From positions 1 to 64,000 of the forward strand of contig JAQMWT010000546.1 in assembly GCA_029834535.1 (NCBI GenBank): a DNA stretch of 64,000 nt. The letters are read 5' to 3'. The stretch comes from Chrysophaeum taylorii. Its lineage: Eukaryota > Sar > Pelagophyceae > Pelagomonadales > Pelagomonadaceae. The position numbers were made by a program, and so were the translations under genes. The notes below the pieces were generated by a model. That model saw only the letters and a list, made by a program, of their open reading frames with translations, ran no database searches and had not been told where the DNA came from. Positions within the stretch are counted from its first letter, which is position 1, and each line of letters starts with the position of its first letter. Shown one piece after another: positions 1 through 10,977 of the stretch.

Positions 1-659
1 AACCTCTCCAAGCGGTATGGGCGGCGACCCCACCCTCCGCTCCCTTCATCTTGCTCATGCATGGACAGCGTATACCTCCAGAGGAAATTACGTCATAGCC
101 ACACCGTACACCAAGCGCACCACAGTCCTCTTCAGTTGCTGTGTCATGGGCGGCCACCATCGCGATGCTCCTCATGTTCACTTCTTTAGCGACGACGTCA
201 ACCCTGCAGACTTGCCTTCCTCTGGCTCTCGTTCATTTAATTCTGAACATGCTGCGCGGCTCAAGTTCCTCCGCTCAATATGTTTTGTAACGTTCACACC
301 CACTCCATTTGGATCATAATGACGCACATGGTGCCTCCGAGCCTCACCTCACCTGCCGCCATCGAAGACGTAACCGTGCAATCGCATTACATTGAGACCC
401 ACCTTGGTGATGCTCCTCTACTGTTCAACTCGTGAAGATCCCGATCACGCTCACACTCACGATAATGTAGCTTCTTACGCAATTCATCTGACGACGACTG
501 TGACCCCCAGCGTTGGTTCGGACAGATATAAGATTCAAGCCAAAGATAAAAATTGATGAATATGAGTTGAACTGCGCAAAGGTGCTCAGACGCTGATCGC
601 AAAGCGTGTCGCCGCCATCTCCAAAGAGATGATATTGTTAAGTTTGGCTGCTTTAAACT
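1..659. other. Left-edge stretch with no recognisable gene
   Basis: Only short ORFs (up to about 100 codons) without recognisable motifs lie here. The base composition is more AT-rich than the gene-dense part of the window and matches the retroelement debris that follows. It may be further decayed retroelement sequence, but nothing in it shows that directly. Confidence 0.4.
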
Positions 660-662
660 CGC

Positions 663-2243
663 GTGCCAATGGTCAACTCAAAGCCCAGTGACACCCGCCT
701 CGTCCTACGTATGAAAACCAACGCTGGTCAGTACATTAAGCATAAAGCACGCCTGGTCCTACAGGAAGCTTGCTTAGCATATGGGCACCGATTTTTCAAC
801 ACATTCAGCCCTATGGCACGAGCGCTGGCATCAGTTGTGTTCTGGCGCTAGCAACCATGCACGACTTCCCGTCTACCGTAGGCGTACCTACTAAGAAGCG
901 TTCAAGCTCCCATCGACTCTCATGTGTATGTCAAACTGCCACAAGGCATTTACCTTCTCGATCGAAGATGCTAATATCAGGCCGTCGTCTCCCAAAGCTA
1001 CTTAAATCTATATGGATGCGCCAGAGCCCCCTTTGGAATCAAACCAAAACGGCTCTTTGATTCATTAGGCTTATACGATTTCGAACAGACACGCATTTAC
1101 GCTAAAGTCAAGCTGATGCTACGTTTAATGCAAGCAAGTAGATGACGTCATCGTTTGCACTTCGGAAACTCGCGTCGTGAATTCAACAAGCCCGAAAAAG
1201 GAATACTCAGTCGACACGGCGAAGAGTACACTCTCTTAGGCATGCGCATAACGCGTACTACTGATGGTTCTATATCACGGACTGTCAGGCTAAACTTGAT
1301 GCATTGTTCGAAGAGTACCCTATTTTAATGATTACGTCCCACTTCTACACCGATGTCACCATCAACCGCGTAAAACTGGAGAGCCATCTTCTGATATGGA
1401 CAAGTTTATTCTTCATACCTTCTCCCTCACTCGGCAAGCTCTTTTTGTCCCATTGGCCTGTCGCCCTGATCTATCCCAAAGCCGTCGTTGCTCTCGAGGT
1501 GGCATAATCCAGCATTTCTACGTGTTCAAGTACTGACAGGAACGCCGCTACGCAAGCCCGAAAATCGTAATCTTCGACTCTGGTACTACTCTGGCTCTTC
1601 CGCTCTAATGGACCATCTTCGACTTCTTATCGGCAATCGCACTGACATGCCCAACCGTTGGATTACACTAAAGAACAAGTCAATTCAGGTAACTTTGATC
1701 CGTCGCGTTCGTTGATGTCGATAACGCACCTTTATGAACAAGACCGCAAGTCTACAACCGGCTACGCCAAATGGCGTGTGGTTCTCATCACTTGGAGGTC
1801 TAGCTTCAGCCTATGCAACTACTTCTACGCAGTGAACTTATCGCCCTTAATGTGTGCCGATGATGTGGTTGGTTACGCAAATTGGAAATGACATTCGCTA
1901 TAAATCCTCACTTCTATCTTCGCCAACCTTCAGGGAAGACTGGTTGCGGATGCTCACGACAATCATCCCATCGGACGGCAATTAATACGTAACAGTCCAT
2001 GTTGAGGAGACTCTGCTTCTGCTATTCATCTATCAAATAATCCCGACAGTGCGACTAAGGCCAAGCTATCAGCACACGCGGTTCCGTATTCGCGACTACG
2101 CGCAGTTAAAACGTGTACGTCTACATCGCGTTTCCGGTACTCAAAACATTGCGGATGGTTTACTAAACGGCGGAGCTCCGCTCTTCAGGCGATTTCGCAC
2201 GTTACTTGGCTTACAACAACCCATAGCTCAACAAGATGGTTAA
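663..2243 (+). mobile_element. Fossil Ty1/copia-type LTR retrotransposon, pol region (reverse transcriptase and RNase H)
   Basis: A conceptual reading of the plus strand gives copia-type reverse transcriptase landmarks in the expected order. First comes a KARLV...TFSPMAR block (about 740-830), then a VDDV active-site box (about 1140), then RNase H-like remains ending in a copia-style ADGL motif (about 2150). The element is broken in many places and no intact pol frame remains, so it is an old fossil. No long terminal repeat pair could be matched by eye. Family assignment rests on reverse transcriptase motifs only. Confidence 0.7.
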
Positions 2244-2304
2244 CCCTTACCCTTCACTATGTCCGAAATGACTTTAAACTAACCCTGCTATGCAGAGGAA
2301 TACT

Positions 2305-3010
2305 GGCTCGCTAAAATGTGAAATGCAATGAAAGATGTGATGTGGATATTCTTTGTACGATGAATCCCACTAAAAACAAAGATGCTGCGAGTCGGCGCCA
2401 TTCTACCCTGAACCGTGGTCGTGGTGGTGCACTGTCACTATCCCCACCTTTTAATATCTAACTCAAGCGGCACCGACTAATCGGAATAAAACCAACATCG
2501 GTGGCACAAGGACATCAATCTACGCCCGTTGCGCCTAAGGCACCCAAGGCAACTGTCCAACAACCGTCTAAATCGCAACCATCGAAGTCTGAGTATTTCC
2601 TGATTAAACATTGCAAATTTGACGCACTTGCGATGATGTCAGGGAACACATCCACCACGGAACAGTGGATCGCTAAGATGTGAAATGCAATGAAATACGC
2701 AATACGGGGATCTTTTTAATATGAACCCCTCAAAGAACAAGGACGCTGCGAGCCGGCGCTATTCTATACTGAACCGTGGCCGCGGTGGCGTGTCATCACT
2801 ATCATCACCTTTCAGTGCCTTAAATCCAAGCGTTGCTCCAACTAGTTCTCCTAATCGGAAGCATCAAACCATCTGTCGGTTGCTCAAGGACATCAGTCTA
2901 CGCCCGTGACGCCCAAGGCAACTGTAACAACAGTAAACCGCAAGCAGCGAAGTCCGTAGCACGCTCAAGCACTGCAAGTTTGATGTCACGGCGATGATGT
3001 CAGGGAATGT
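2305..3010 (+). repeat. Diverged tandem duplication of an approximately 355-bp unit
   Basis: Two head-to-tail units, about 2305-2663 and 2664-3010, share long similar blocks. Each starts with CGCTAARATGTGAAATGCAA, then has the segment coding for NKDAASRR, then a segment coding for a Ser/Thr-rich tract, then a GATGATGTCAGGGAA block. The copies differ at many positions, so the duplication is old. It lies inside the retroelement fossil. Confidence 0.7.
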
Positions 3011-4669
3011 TACAGCTCGGTTCCCAGCCACCAAACTTTCTTCTGCCGCAACCTAAGGATCCTCAATGTTGGCATAAGTTTGACGCAGCAGCTGCTGGAA
3101 GCACAACAAACACAGTTTGTGGATAATGTCCAATATCTCAGTTCGTTGCTGTGTGTAAAAGCAAAGCGCATCCGGATGTCCGCTATATCACTGATGAAGG
3201 TATTCGCTTTCACCGGCCCACCATTAAAGGTTGTCAAAGTACGTGGCGTGTACTAAATGTTATAACAAAACCGATATGCCGGGTACACCCCTTGTACTCA
3301 TCATATGCACTGAAGATGAGCTTAAAACGGACAGGATACGACAAATTATTGAAGATCATCTCGCGTCTGAGCAACATGCATCGCACTGCTTCGATGTACC
3401 GCGCCCTTTCTTTCTGTTAATTTGCGTGATGTGTAACTTATCCCACCACGGGATAGCGTTAATTCGCAATAATCAGCACCCCTTCCAACTCTCTTGCTAT
3501 AATGATCCAGCTGCCCACATAAGAGCTATAATCCTCCGCCTTGGAAAGTCCATTGCTATTAACAAGCTGCTCAAAGAGGCGCTCATGCAGATTGCGACAT
3601 CCCTTAACGTCGATGCTTCTAAAATTCTCGTCAACCCTGACGCTAGCGCCCCGCTCTTACTTCAGCTGCCCTTCATTTCGAGTGTAAATCTTGAGATCCT
3701 TGTAGCAGCTTGGTCTTTGTTACAGTCCGCTGAAGATAAAACCTGTGTAGTCACCAATCCTGATGAGTTACTTAATGTGCTCATCGAACGGCGTTAACGA
3801 TGTTTCTCATCAACTTGACGCTACTTTGGCGAGACGGTACCGCCAATGCTTAACTACTTTCGCCAACTTCCACCTGATCACCAATTAGCATTTAAAAACG
3901 TTTTGTCATTGGCTACCCATCCCATATAATTGATACCTTCTGATAATACCTGGAAGATGGCGTCACCAGCGCCGATCGATAATCCACCCGCTGAGCCCAC
4001 GCCAGATAAAGCTAACGACAATATGGCTGGAATCTTTACATCAATTGAAGAAGTTCGGTCTTTATCCTTACGTCTCACTAACACCGAACAACAATGGATG
4101 GCACGAGAACATCAACTATCGGCACACTAACTTCACACAGATGCAAGAGACCTACGAAACACTAAATACTCAAGTGACCGAGAACATCAAGCATGTCTCT
4201 TTGTTAGATAACATCTTGTCAAGTCTTCGAATGCATCAGGACATCACAATCCCGACCTCTGCTGTATTTGTCCATATCATTTCTCGGTCGCTTATCTCGT
4301 CTATTGCACAGTTCCCTCCAGATACGTATAATGAGTCACAGCGAGTTCTAATCGACGCAGCAGCTCACAGCGCCACACAGCTTTGTCTGATGCACATGAT
4401 GGTGCATTCCTGCATTGGATCCATCTACACCAGATGCTGCTATGTCCTTCCTCTCGTCTGTTATGTCACCCTTGGTCACCTTGAGTGATGCAATGACTAC
4501 GCACAATACCAATACTGCTAACGACCTATCCTCCGATGATCATAATTCGTCTTCTCCAGAGTTAAAGGAACTGGACGATAATAGCGAGGATGAATTGGAC
4601 CACGCATCTGATGTTGTGGATACCGATACCGCTTCTTTACGCAATATCACAACACGCTCGGCATCATAA
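2305..4669 (+). mobile_element. Fossil gag-like region of a probable copia-type element
   Basis: Directly downstream of the pol fossil lies a second broken stretch on the same strand. It has a Lys/Asp/Arg-rich N-terminus read twice (2360 and 2721), a helical segment (3231-3797) and an acidic C-terminal stretch (4415-4669). No zinc knuckle or protease motif was recognised. A gag origin is inferred from its place in the retroelement debris and from its charged composition. It has several breaks and looks old. Confidence 0.4.
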
Positions 4670-6031
4670 TTAATTTGTCCTGTTTTGTTGTTTTTTGTTC
4701 CATTGTTCACTGTTCTCATGTATATTGCACAAGTTCCGCCTCAAGAACGTCTGAAATGCATAAACCGTTTTCACACGTTGAGGGGGTCCAGAGAGCTACA
4801 CTATTATGTGTACGACACTGGAACATTTCACGCCTTTCACACCTATCTCTGCAAGAGGGTTTTCTCTCCGTAATACGGCTTTCCCTCTTTCCTTCCTTAC
4901 CCCTTCCGCCCCCTTTCTCTCAGATTACGAAGAATTAGATCTGCAGCTTACTTCCAACAAGGAGTAGACCTCCAGGTGCGTACCGTCAGGTACGGGGTTT
5001 TCTGTTGAAGTAATGGAGGCTTCGTTCCTCGTTGTCAGTGTAAACGCTTCTATGGGACCTAATGTCCTTAAGGAGTTAGGGCTTAAATCCCTACTTTTTG
5101 TAGTAGCATGTGACAAGCGGAATGGTCTGTACACGCCTAAGACTGCACGCAGTCTCTACCATGTACCCGGAGAGGGTCAAATCTTTCCATTCCTTTCCCT
5201 TCTCCTTCCTTTTTACACAGTCAATTAGTCCTCTGATCTGTGCTCACGCTCATCATCATGGTCTAGCGCGTCCCGCAGGTACATAGTAATTACATGTTAC
5301 AGTGATGTGTTGCGATGTATCGTCTGTCGTGTGAAGAGGCTAGGGGGACCACTGCCTGGGTTCCCTGAAACTACCAGATTGCCAGACTCACGCGGTGAGA
5401 CGGGATGGTCTATCAGTGATCTAACCGCTGCCTAGCGGAATACTCTGCAGATTATGGGCCCAGCGGGGTCCTGAGAGATCATGTGTTGCATGCGCGTTTG
5501 CCATTGGGTTTTGGATCGTCACCGCGCCGATCTAGCCTCGCCATGCAACACAATTGTTTGTATACGCTATAATGGGTTTGTACATAGACTGGCACCTATT
5601 CGCCTCCCGGGCGGGCCGGTTGGCAGCCGGAACGTTCGCAGTGGGACGGGGTATGGCCGGGGGGCGAAGGCGGAAGGTTATCGACGAGTTGGTTGTCAGT
5701 CGCATCGCGGTCTCCTCGTCGCATGGCGACAAGCTTGATGGTCACCCTCCGCCGACCGACCTTTCGGCGCTCCTCGTCTACAGGCCCGTGATTCCGGACT
5801 GGCTCCTATCGGTCCGGCCTGGCTCCCATGCTCGGGAGAGGTCCGAAGTTAGTTAGTTAGTTAGTACATAGCTACATCGCGCACGTTAAGACTGCGCACC
5901 CCCTGTGTGCTTGTTTATAGTATCGTGTTCTGTGTGCTTGTTTATAGTATCGTATTGTCGTGAAAGTGTCAGTGTGTGTGTAGTCTGTACAAGTCCTGTA
6001 TTGGTTGCACGCGCGCTTGGAATATTTTGGG
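4670..6031. other. Non-coding stretch between retroelement debris and DNA transposon
   Basis: No ORF here has recognisable motifs. The 4680-5480 part is pyrimidine-rich and could be a decayed LTR, but no partner copy was found. At 5850-5865 there is a short GTTA repeat. At about 5913-5960 a 24-bp phrase (CTGTGTGCTTGTTTATAGTA plus TCGT) is repeated in tandem. Confidence 0.5.
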
Positions 6032-6912
6032 TACCACCAGAAAACCTAATGCGGGACTTTCGTTTTACTGACCCTCAAGATGCGGCAAAATCGCACCGCC
6101 AACGACGGCAAGTCCGCCCCGGGGGTCGGCCGGACCTACCATAAGCGCGGTTTATGGAGAGATGGCGCTCTACAGCACTAGGCGAATTTAGTTAAAGTCA
6201 CCCCGGATTTTTACCGGCCTATTGCGGGAGCCTGGTGACGAAACCGACCGAAACAATCCCTATAATATCCACTGTGTGCGCCGTTAGGACGTCAGAGGGG
6301 CAGGAGGGTCTTGAGCGACTCGGGATGCCTCGAGTTGGGCCATGAGTTCGGCGATTCTGGCCTCAGCTTCGGTGGCGCAGGCCTTTCACGCGGTACGACC
6401 ACGGCCGCGCCCGCGGCCGGTTTCAGCGGGGCCACGAGCGCGACCACGACCAGGAGGGCCCTGGCTTGAAGCCTCGGAGCGACCCTGACCTCGGCCTCGG
6501 GTGGGCGCGGTAGGATGAGCCGACGCGGCGGCGGATTCGGGGGCCGTGGCGACATCCGCAGGAAGCGGACACGGCGAGTTGGGCGATGTGATCGGCTTCG
6601 ACACGATTGAAGACGGCATCGTCGGTCATGCAGTTGTGGCCCTGTCCAAAGAAGCCGCCGGCAGTTCGACCGCAGTCGTGACTGGTCTGGAGCTCGTCCG
6701 AAGTGAACGGCCGGTCGTGCTCGCCTTCGTTGTAATCGATGCCGATCACGTCCATGCCTCGATTTCTGCGGGGAGTACGACGAGCCCGAGCCAAATCGTT
6801 TGCCGCGCGAGCGTACTCGACACGGGCGAGGCCCTCAGACGAGACGAGGCCGCGCGACAAGGCCGCTTGGAATGCGATGTCTGTAGCGTCTCGGCGGCCC
6901 TGGCGCTGGACG

Positions 6913-8581
6913 TCAGCCGAGCCGCGGACGAGTGGATGCTCCAGGAGCTTGCGCGTGAAGGGGACGAGGCCAGATTCGGCGATGGCCTTGCAGTCCTTTT
7001 CGACTTTGCAAAAGGCCTCGGGGAGACCTTATTAAAGAGGATGACGAACTCCGACTTGGCCTGTCGCGGGACTGCTCTAAAATGCGGCCGCGGATGTCGA
7101 GGCGCTTCAACTCCAGCCAACGGCGCTTGACTTCGACCCAGAGCAGCTTGAACACACCGTTGTTATAGGCATCGGGGACCTGCCAGACATGGTTGGCGTT
7201 GGGGACGCCGATGAGGATGTGGACATGCAGCTGACGGCAGGTGTGAAGGACGTTGAGGGCGAAGCGCGTCTTGTGGCCGTCGACGAGGAGCACAACGGGC
7301 TTCGCAGCGCTGATGTCCGGAACCCGCGGGAGGATCACGTCCTTGATCACCATCTCGAGGATCTTGTCCGTGATGCCGCCCTTGGGCGAGCAGTAGGCCA
7401 TGCCTCTGTACTGAATGCCGTCGATGATGACGTTGGTGAGCCCCGGGTACCGTTTGTCCGGATGGCGCTCGAACAAGTTCTCGCCGGAGACCCAGCGACG
7501 CACCGAAACCGAGTTGAAATCCGAAGCCCGACAGCCCGCCTTGGCGGAAGGAGCGTGGGACATGAAGATGATGACAGGCGAAAGTGGGTTTCCCAAGCCG
7601 CCCATGCCGACGACGAGCGTGACGTGTTCGCTGCTGGCGGGTGCCGTGAACTCACGCGACTCGCCCTTGGCATAGACGCGCAGGCCGATCTGGTGCCTCG
7701 CGTGCTCGTCGGTCATGTCCAAGACGGCGGCCATTTCATCGAAGAGAAACAGCCGACCGAGCTCGCCCGGGATGGGAAGCAGTCGCGGGTTGTCCGCTGG
7801 GTACACCTTCGTCAGCACGTCTTCCACGTCCGCGTAGACCGGGTTGAGCTTGAAGAGGCCGAACTCGAGCAAATATTTCTCCATTCTGCCGTACCAGAAG
7901 GCGAAGTTCTCGGTGGTCGTCCAGGTCTCGCGGGTCACGTCACGCGGATGGCCGAAGGCGACCTTTAGCGTGCGCTCATACCGATCGATGAAGCCAGTCG
8001 CCGAGTGGATTCCAGGTATTGCGTCCTCCTTGTACACCGTGTAGCCTCCCATGCCGTCCGGCTCACCGCGACAGCGAGCAGCGTAAAGCTTGTACCTCTC
8101 GCCGAGCTCGGTGCGCTTGATGAGGTCGTACGCGATGTCACAGAGTTCCAGCTTCGTCGGCGACGCGCCGAAGGAACCGAGCTCGATGACAGTGTTCAGG
8201 ATGACAGGCTCGATCTCGGAAAGAGGCGACTTCAAGCCGACCTGACCCGAGGGGTTATAGAGAGAAGCGCCCGTGCGCTCGTGGGCGTTGACGCGGTTCT
8301 GCACGGTCTTGGCCTTGGGCTCTCGTACGTGGCGTCAAAGCACGCTCGGCAATCAGGTTGGCGACGACGGCAGAGGCTGTCACCTTCTGCTGCTTCTTCT
8401 TGGCGTCGAAGAGTGGCTTGACCGCCTCGTCCGTAGCAGCGGCCTTCTCTGCGGCGCGGTCAGAGGCCGCATACTTCGTGGCGCCGCGGGGACGGCCGCC
8501 GAGGTGCGCGTCCGTATATGAGGTGTTTGCCGTGTTGGTCACCGTCGGCGCGGACGCGTCCCCTCGATCCTGCTCGACCAC
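6913..8581 (-). pseudogene. DDE_1-type (pogo/CENP-B-like) transposase, frame-disrupted
   Basis: The main open segment (8304-6913, 463 codons) carries a DDE catalytic core in the expected order. It has LFLFDE (first Asp, about 7740), VVLLVDGHKTR (second Asp, about 7285), and a PNANHVWQVPDAYNNGVFK block (third acidic position, about 7190). This matches the DDE_1 superfamily endonuclease pattern of pogo/Tigger/CENP-B relatives. The upstream part (8581-8255) is in another frame, and a C-terminal, RG-rich tail appears to continue in a third frame to about 6390. The family call is solid; inactivity is inferred from the frame changes. Confidence 0.75.
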
Positions 8582-8659
8582 GCGGCGAAGGTCTGTGCCG
8601 GTTCTCTGCGTCGGCCGTTTCTTCGGTGTACCTCCACTGGGCCGGGCTCGTTCAATGTA

Positions 8660-9034
8660 TTACTGCAGGCGCTGCTTGGAGAAGGCCCCGAAGCCGAAAC
8701 GGGTCAGCGCCTCGAGCATGTCAGCGCGATCACGATATGCGCCCTCCTTACTGACGTGCTTCTTTGCCGCGAGCGTGGCCGCCATCGACACGTCCTTGTC
8801 GTTGGCAGCGCGGGCCTCGACCGACCGCTTCGACCGCTCCTCTCTCGCAACGACGCGCCCGAAATCGAGAAGGATCGCGGTCACCCTGGCCTCGTCGAAA
8901 TCGTCCTCCGGGCGGCCACGCTTCAGCCGCGGCGGCTCGGATTTGACCCGCGAGGCAGTCCTCGCCTCGGGAGCCGACCTCCGCTTCGCAGGACGACCTC
9001 TGGACGCGGGTATGACCGGCGACGGAGCCGGCAC
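8660..9034 (-). pseudogene. Transposon ORF 1, basic N-terminal (probably DNA-binding) part
   Basis: This 124-codon ORF starts at the right-hand end of the element. It is rich in Lys/Arg/Ser/Pro at residues 1-45 (SRGRPAKRR and LKRGRPED patches, AT-hook-like GRP) and then becomes helical. After its TAA stop the same frame stays open and continues into a basic KKRPTQRTG segment. It could therefore be a separate ORF or the start of the transposase cut by one stop. A DNA-binding role is inferred from composition and position. Confidence 0.45.
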
Positions 9035-9110
9035 GAGTGAAAATCCGTGCGTATGAATTTAATAAAAGTCCCGCAATAGCGTGGTTTCCGCATTAGGTTT
9101 TCAGGTGGTA

Positions 9111-10977
9111 GGGTAAAAAATCTATTTTTACTTTACTCTACTTTGCCTTTTACTTTACCCCTCTCGCTCGCTGCGCCTGGAGTCAAGGGTTTTCCTTTAC
9201 CCTTGTGGTGAGGTGGCGAAATGGGCAGGCCCTGCAAGAAGATCGAGAAAGACTCCAAGTACGGCTTCCTACCCAAGCTCCCCAGCTCTTCGCGCCGCCC
9301 CATCGGCACGCTTCCTGCCGAGAAGTTCTGCGAACGAATCATCTCGGCCAGCAAAATCGTTCTGACCGAGGGTAAAACTCGCTGCATGGCGACGAAGAAT
9401 GCGACATGCTTGTCCTCTTGCGCAGGAACCGCGAGTTTATAGAGTGGGCCTTAAGCAAATACGGCAAGATCGCCAACGTCGCCGACGGGGCCACGATCCC
9501 CGCAGAAGAAAACTAAAAGGACGACACGGACTCGCCGGAAAATTAGACGATCTGCGACGGCTTGCGAATGTGCCATGTGTATCATGATATTCGGCGGATA
9601 CGAAAAACATTCCAGGCCTATTTTACTTTACTTTACCTTCGACTCGATAACCTAGTTGCCACGTGACTTTACTTTGAACGTTGTCCCTTGCCACCTCAGA
9701 GTAACGGCTTTTTACTTTAACCCAAAATAAGAGTAAAAGTGGATGCTGACGTGGAACATTCACAACCCCACAGAGTCGATCATTAAAAAAATAAACGGAC
9801 AATAACCGGTTATTCCCGGTTATTCACTTTTCCGTTAAAAACCGTGAGATCCGGTATTATTCACTGTCGGAGGGCAAGAAAGTGCAAAGGGCTCAATAGT
9901 AGTATCTGCACTAAAAGTAGTAGCAAAAGCTCCAATACTCTCGTTGTTTAGCGGAAGTCGCCATCGAGGCAAGTATAGGAAAAGTCGGGCTACCGGTTGC
10001 GAGTCGAAGATAAGCAGGGAGCATCGCGGAAGACGACTGGAAGTAAAAAATGCGATTATGTGGGTCGAACGTTGTGCGGCCGTGGATGCTCAAAGTTGAT
10101 GTGTCGCCGCGATCGCCAGATAGCGCGGAGATGCGCGTTGGCGACTCCGAGAGTGAGTGGCGATTGTAGAAAATGGGTGCCGCGAATCCGAGTCGAAAGT
10201 GCCGTGACTGCTGATGTCGATGAGGCCACTCCGGGTGCTGTTTGCCACGCCATGCCACTGATGCGTCACGAGTTCAAGTTTCCGATGACTCCCGGTGATG
10301 GCAGTGGACTACGGGGCTACATGGTCTTCTTGTACAGGAGGGACCCCAATGGTTACCAAAAGAAGGTTGCACCGCTAACCCCGAGCTCGGGAATTTCTGA
10401 TAAGATTCTTAACGGATCGATTATTATGGACATGAATGTATTGAAGCTGCGCTGGTCAAATTGTCCCAGGTTTCAGTGTTAACGCACGTAATTATGATGC
10501 ATTTCCACGTTTATTGTATACTTTTATGTACAAAGTGCCAGGTCATTACAAGTGTACATACCCGTTTCGGAAATCACTGCGACACACGTGGTCGCATAAA
10601 TTATGGAGGTTGAGGCTGACATCATTAAACGGACGTGATCAATCGAAGCGTACATTACGTCATAAACACTTTTCGGTTATGTTTTTTTTCTCTAGTCACG
10701 GCGCTGTCGTGACCAATCACACTACCAATAGTATCCCCAGCGGCAAACTTGCGTGTCTCCTGGTTCGCGTGAGTCGCGTCGCCGGTTTCTTGCTTGCCTG
10801 TGGCCGCCCTCGCGCAGGGTGGCAGCAGAGATATCGGTGGAGAGCACAAGAGAGCCGCGCGCGCTCCGAGGTGTGTTTGTGTGTGTGCGTTCCAGGCGCG
10901 CGACGCGTCGCGCGCGCTCCCCGACAAGAGTGATTCGGTCGACGCGTTGATTGAGTGTTGAAGACGACTCCAGCAGC
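9111..10977. other. Intergenic DNA upstream of the polyketide synthase, with TTTAC-rich repeats
   Basis: TTTACTTTAC-type tracts recur at about 9120-9160, 9620-9640 and 9705-9740 and may mark the ends of a small decayed repeat. A short ORF at 9221 (start of a Lys-rich 73-codon reading that seems to continue in another frame to 9515) has no recognised family. A 12-bp palindrome, ATAACCGGTTAT, lies near 9802. The last 450 bp before the synthase ATG contain TACGTCA at about 10653 and presumably include the promoter. No other gene is supported. Confidence 0.5.

Larger units (their letters stand above)
6034..9108 (-). mobile_element. Decayed pogo/Tc1-mariner-like DDE DNA transposon with TIRs
   Basis: The left end (6034) and the reverse complement of the right end (9108) both read CCACCWGAAAACCTAATGCG. 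The similarity continues to GGGACTTT after a 17-bp segment that is present only at the right end. Both ends are flanked directly by TA (6032-6033 and 9109-9110), the target duplication typical of the Tc1/mariner/pogo superfamily. All internal ORFs that make sense lie on the minus strand: an N-terminal basic ORF (9034-8660), then the DDE transposase. At least one stop and two frame changes interrupt the coding region, so it looks inactive. Confidence 0.8.

Noticed and set aside
4675-5500. Candidate LTR after the gag-like fossil
   Set aside because: Pyrimidine-rich and TG-starting, but no second copy or target duplication could be found in the window.
7189-7968. 259-codon plus-strand ORF inside the DNA transposon
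   Set aside because: It is antisense to the DDE core of the transposase; the minus-strand reading has the catalytic motifs.
9997-10482. 161-codon plus-strand ORF upstream of the PKS
   Set aside because: No motif, unusual codon mix, and a GTG/ATG-ambiguous start; it could be decayed repeat sequence. Not strong enough for a gene call.
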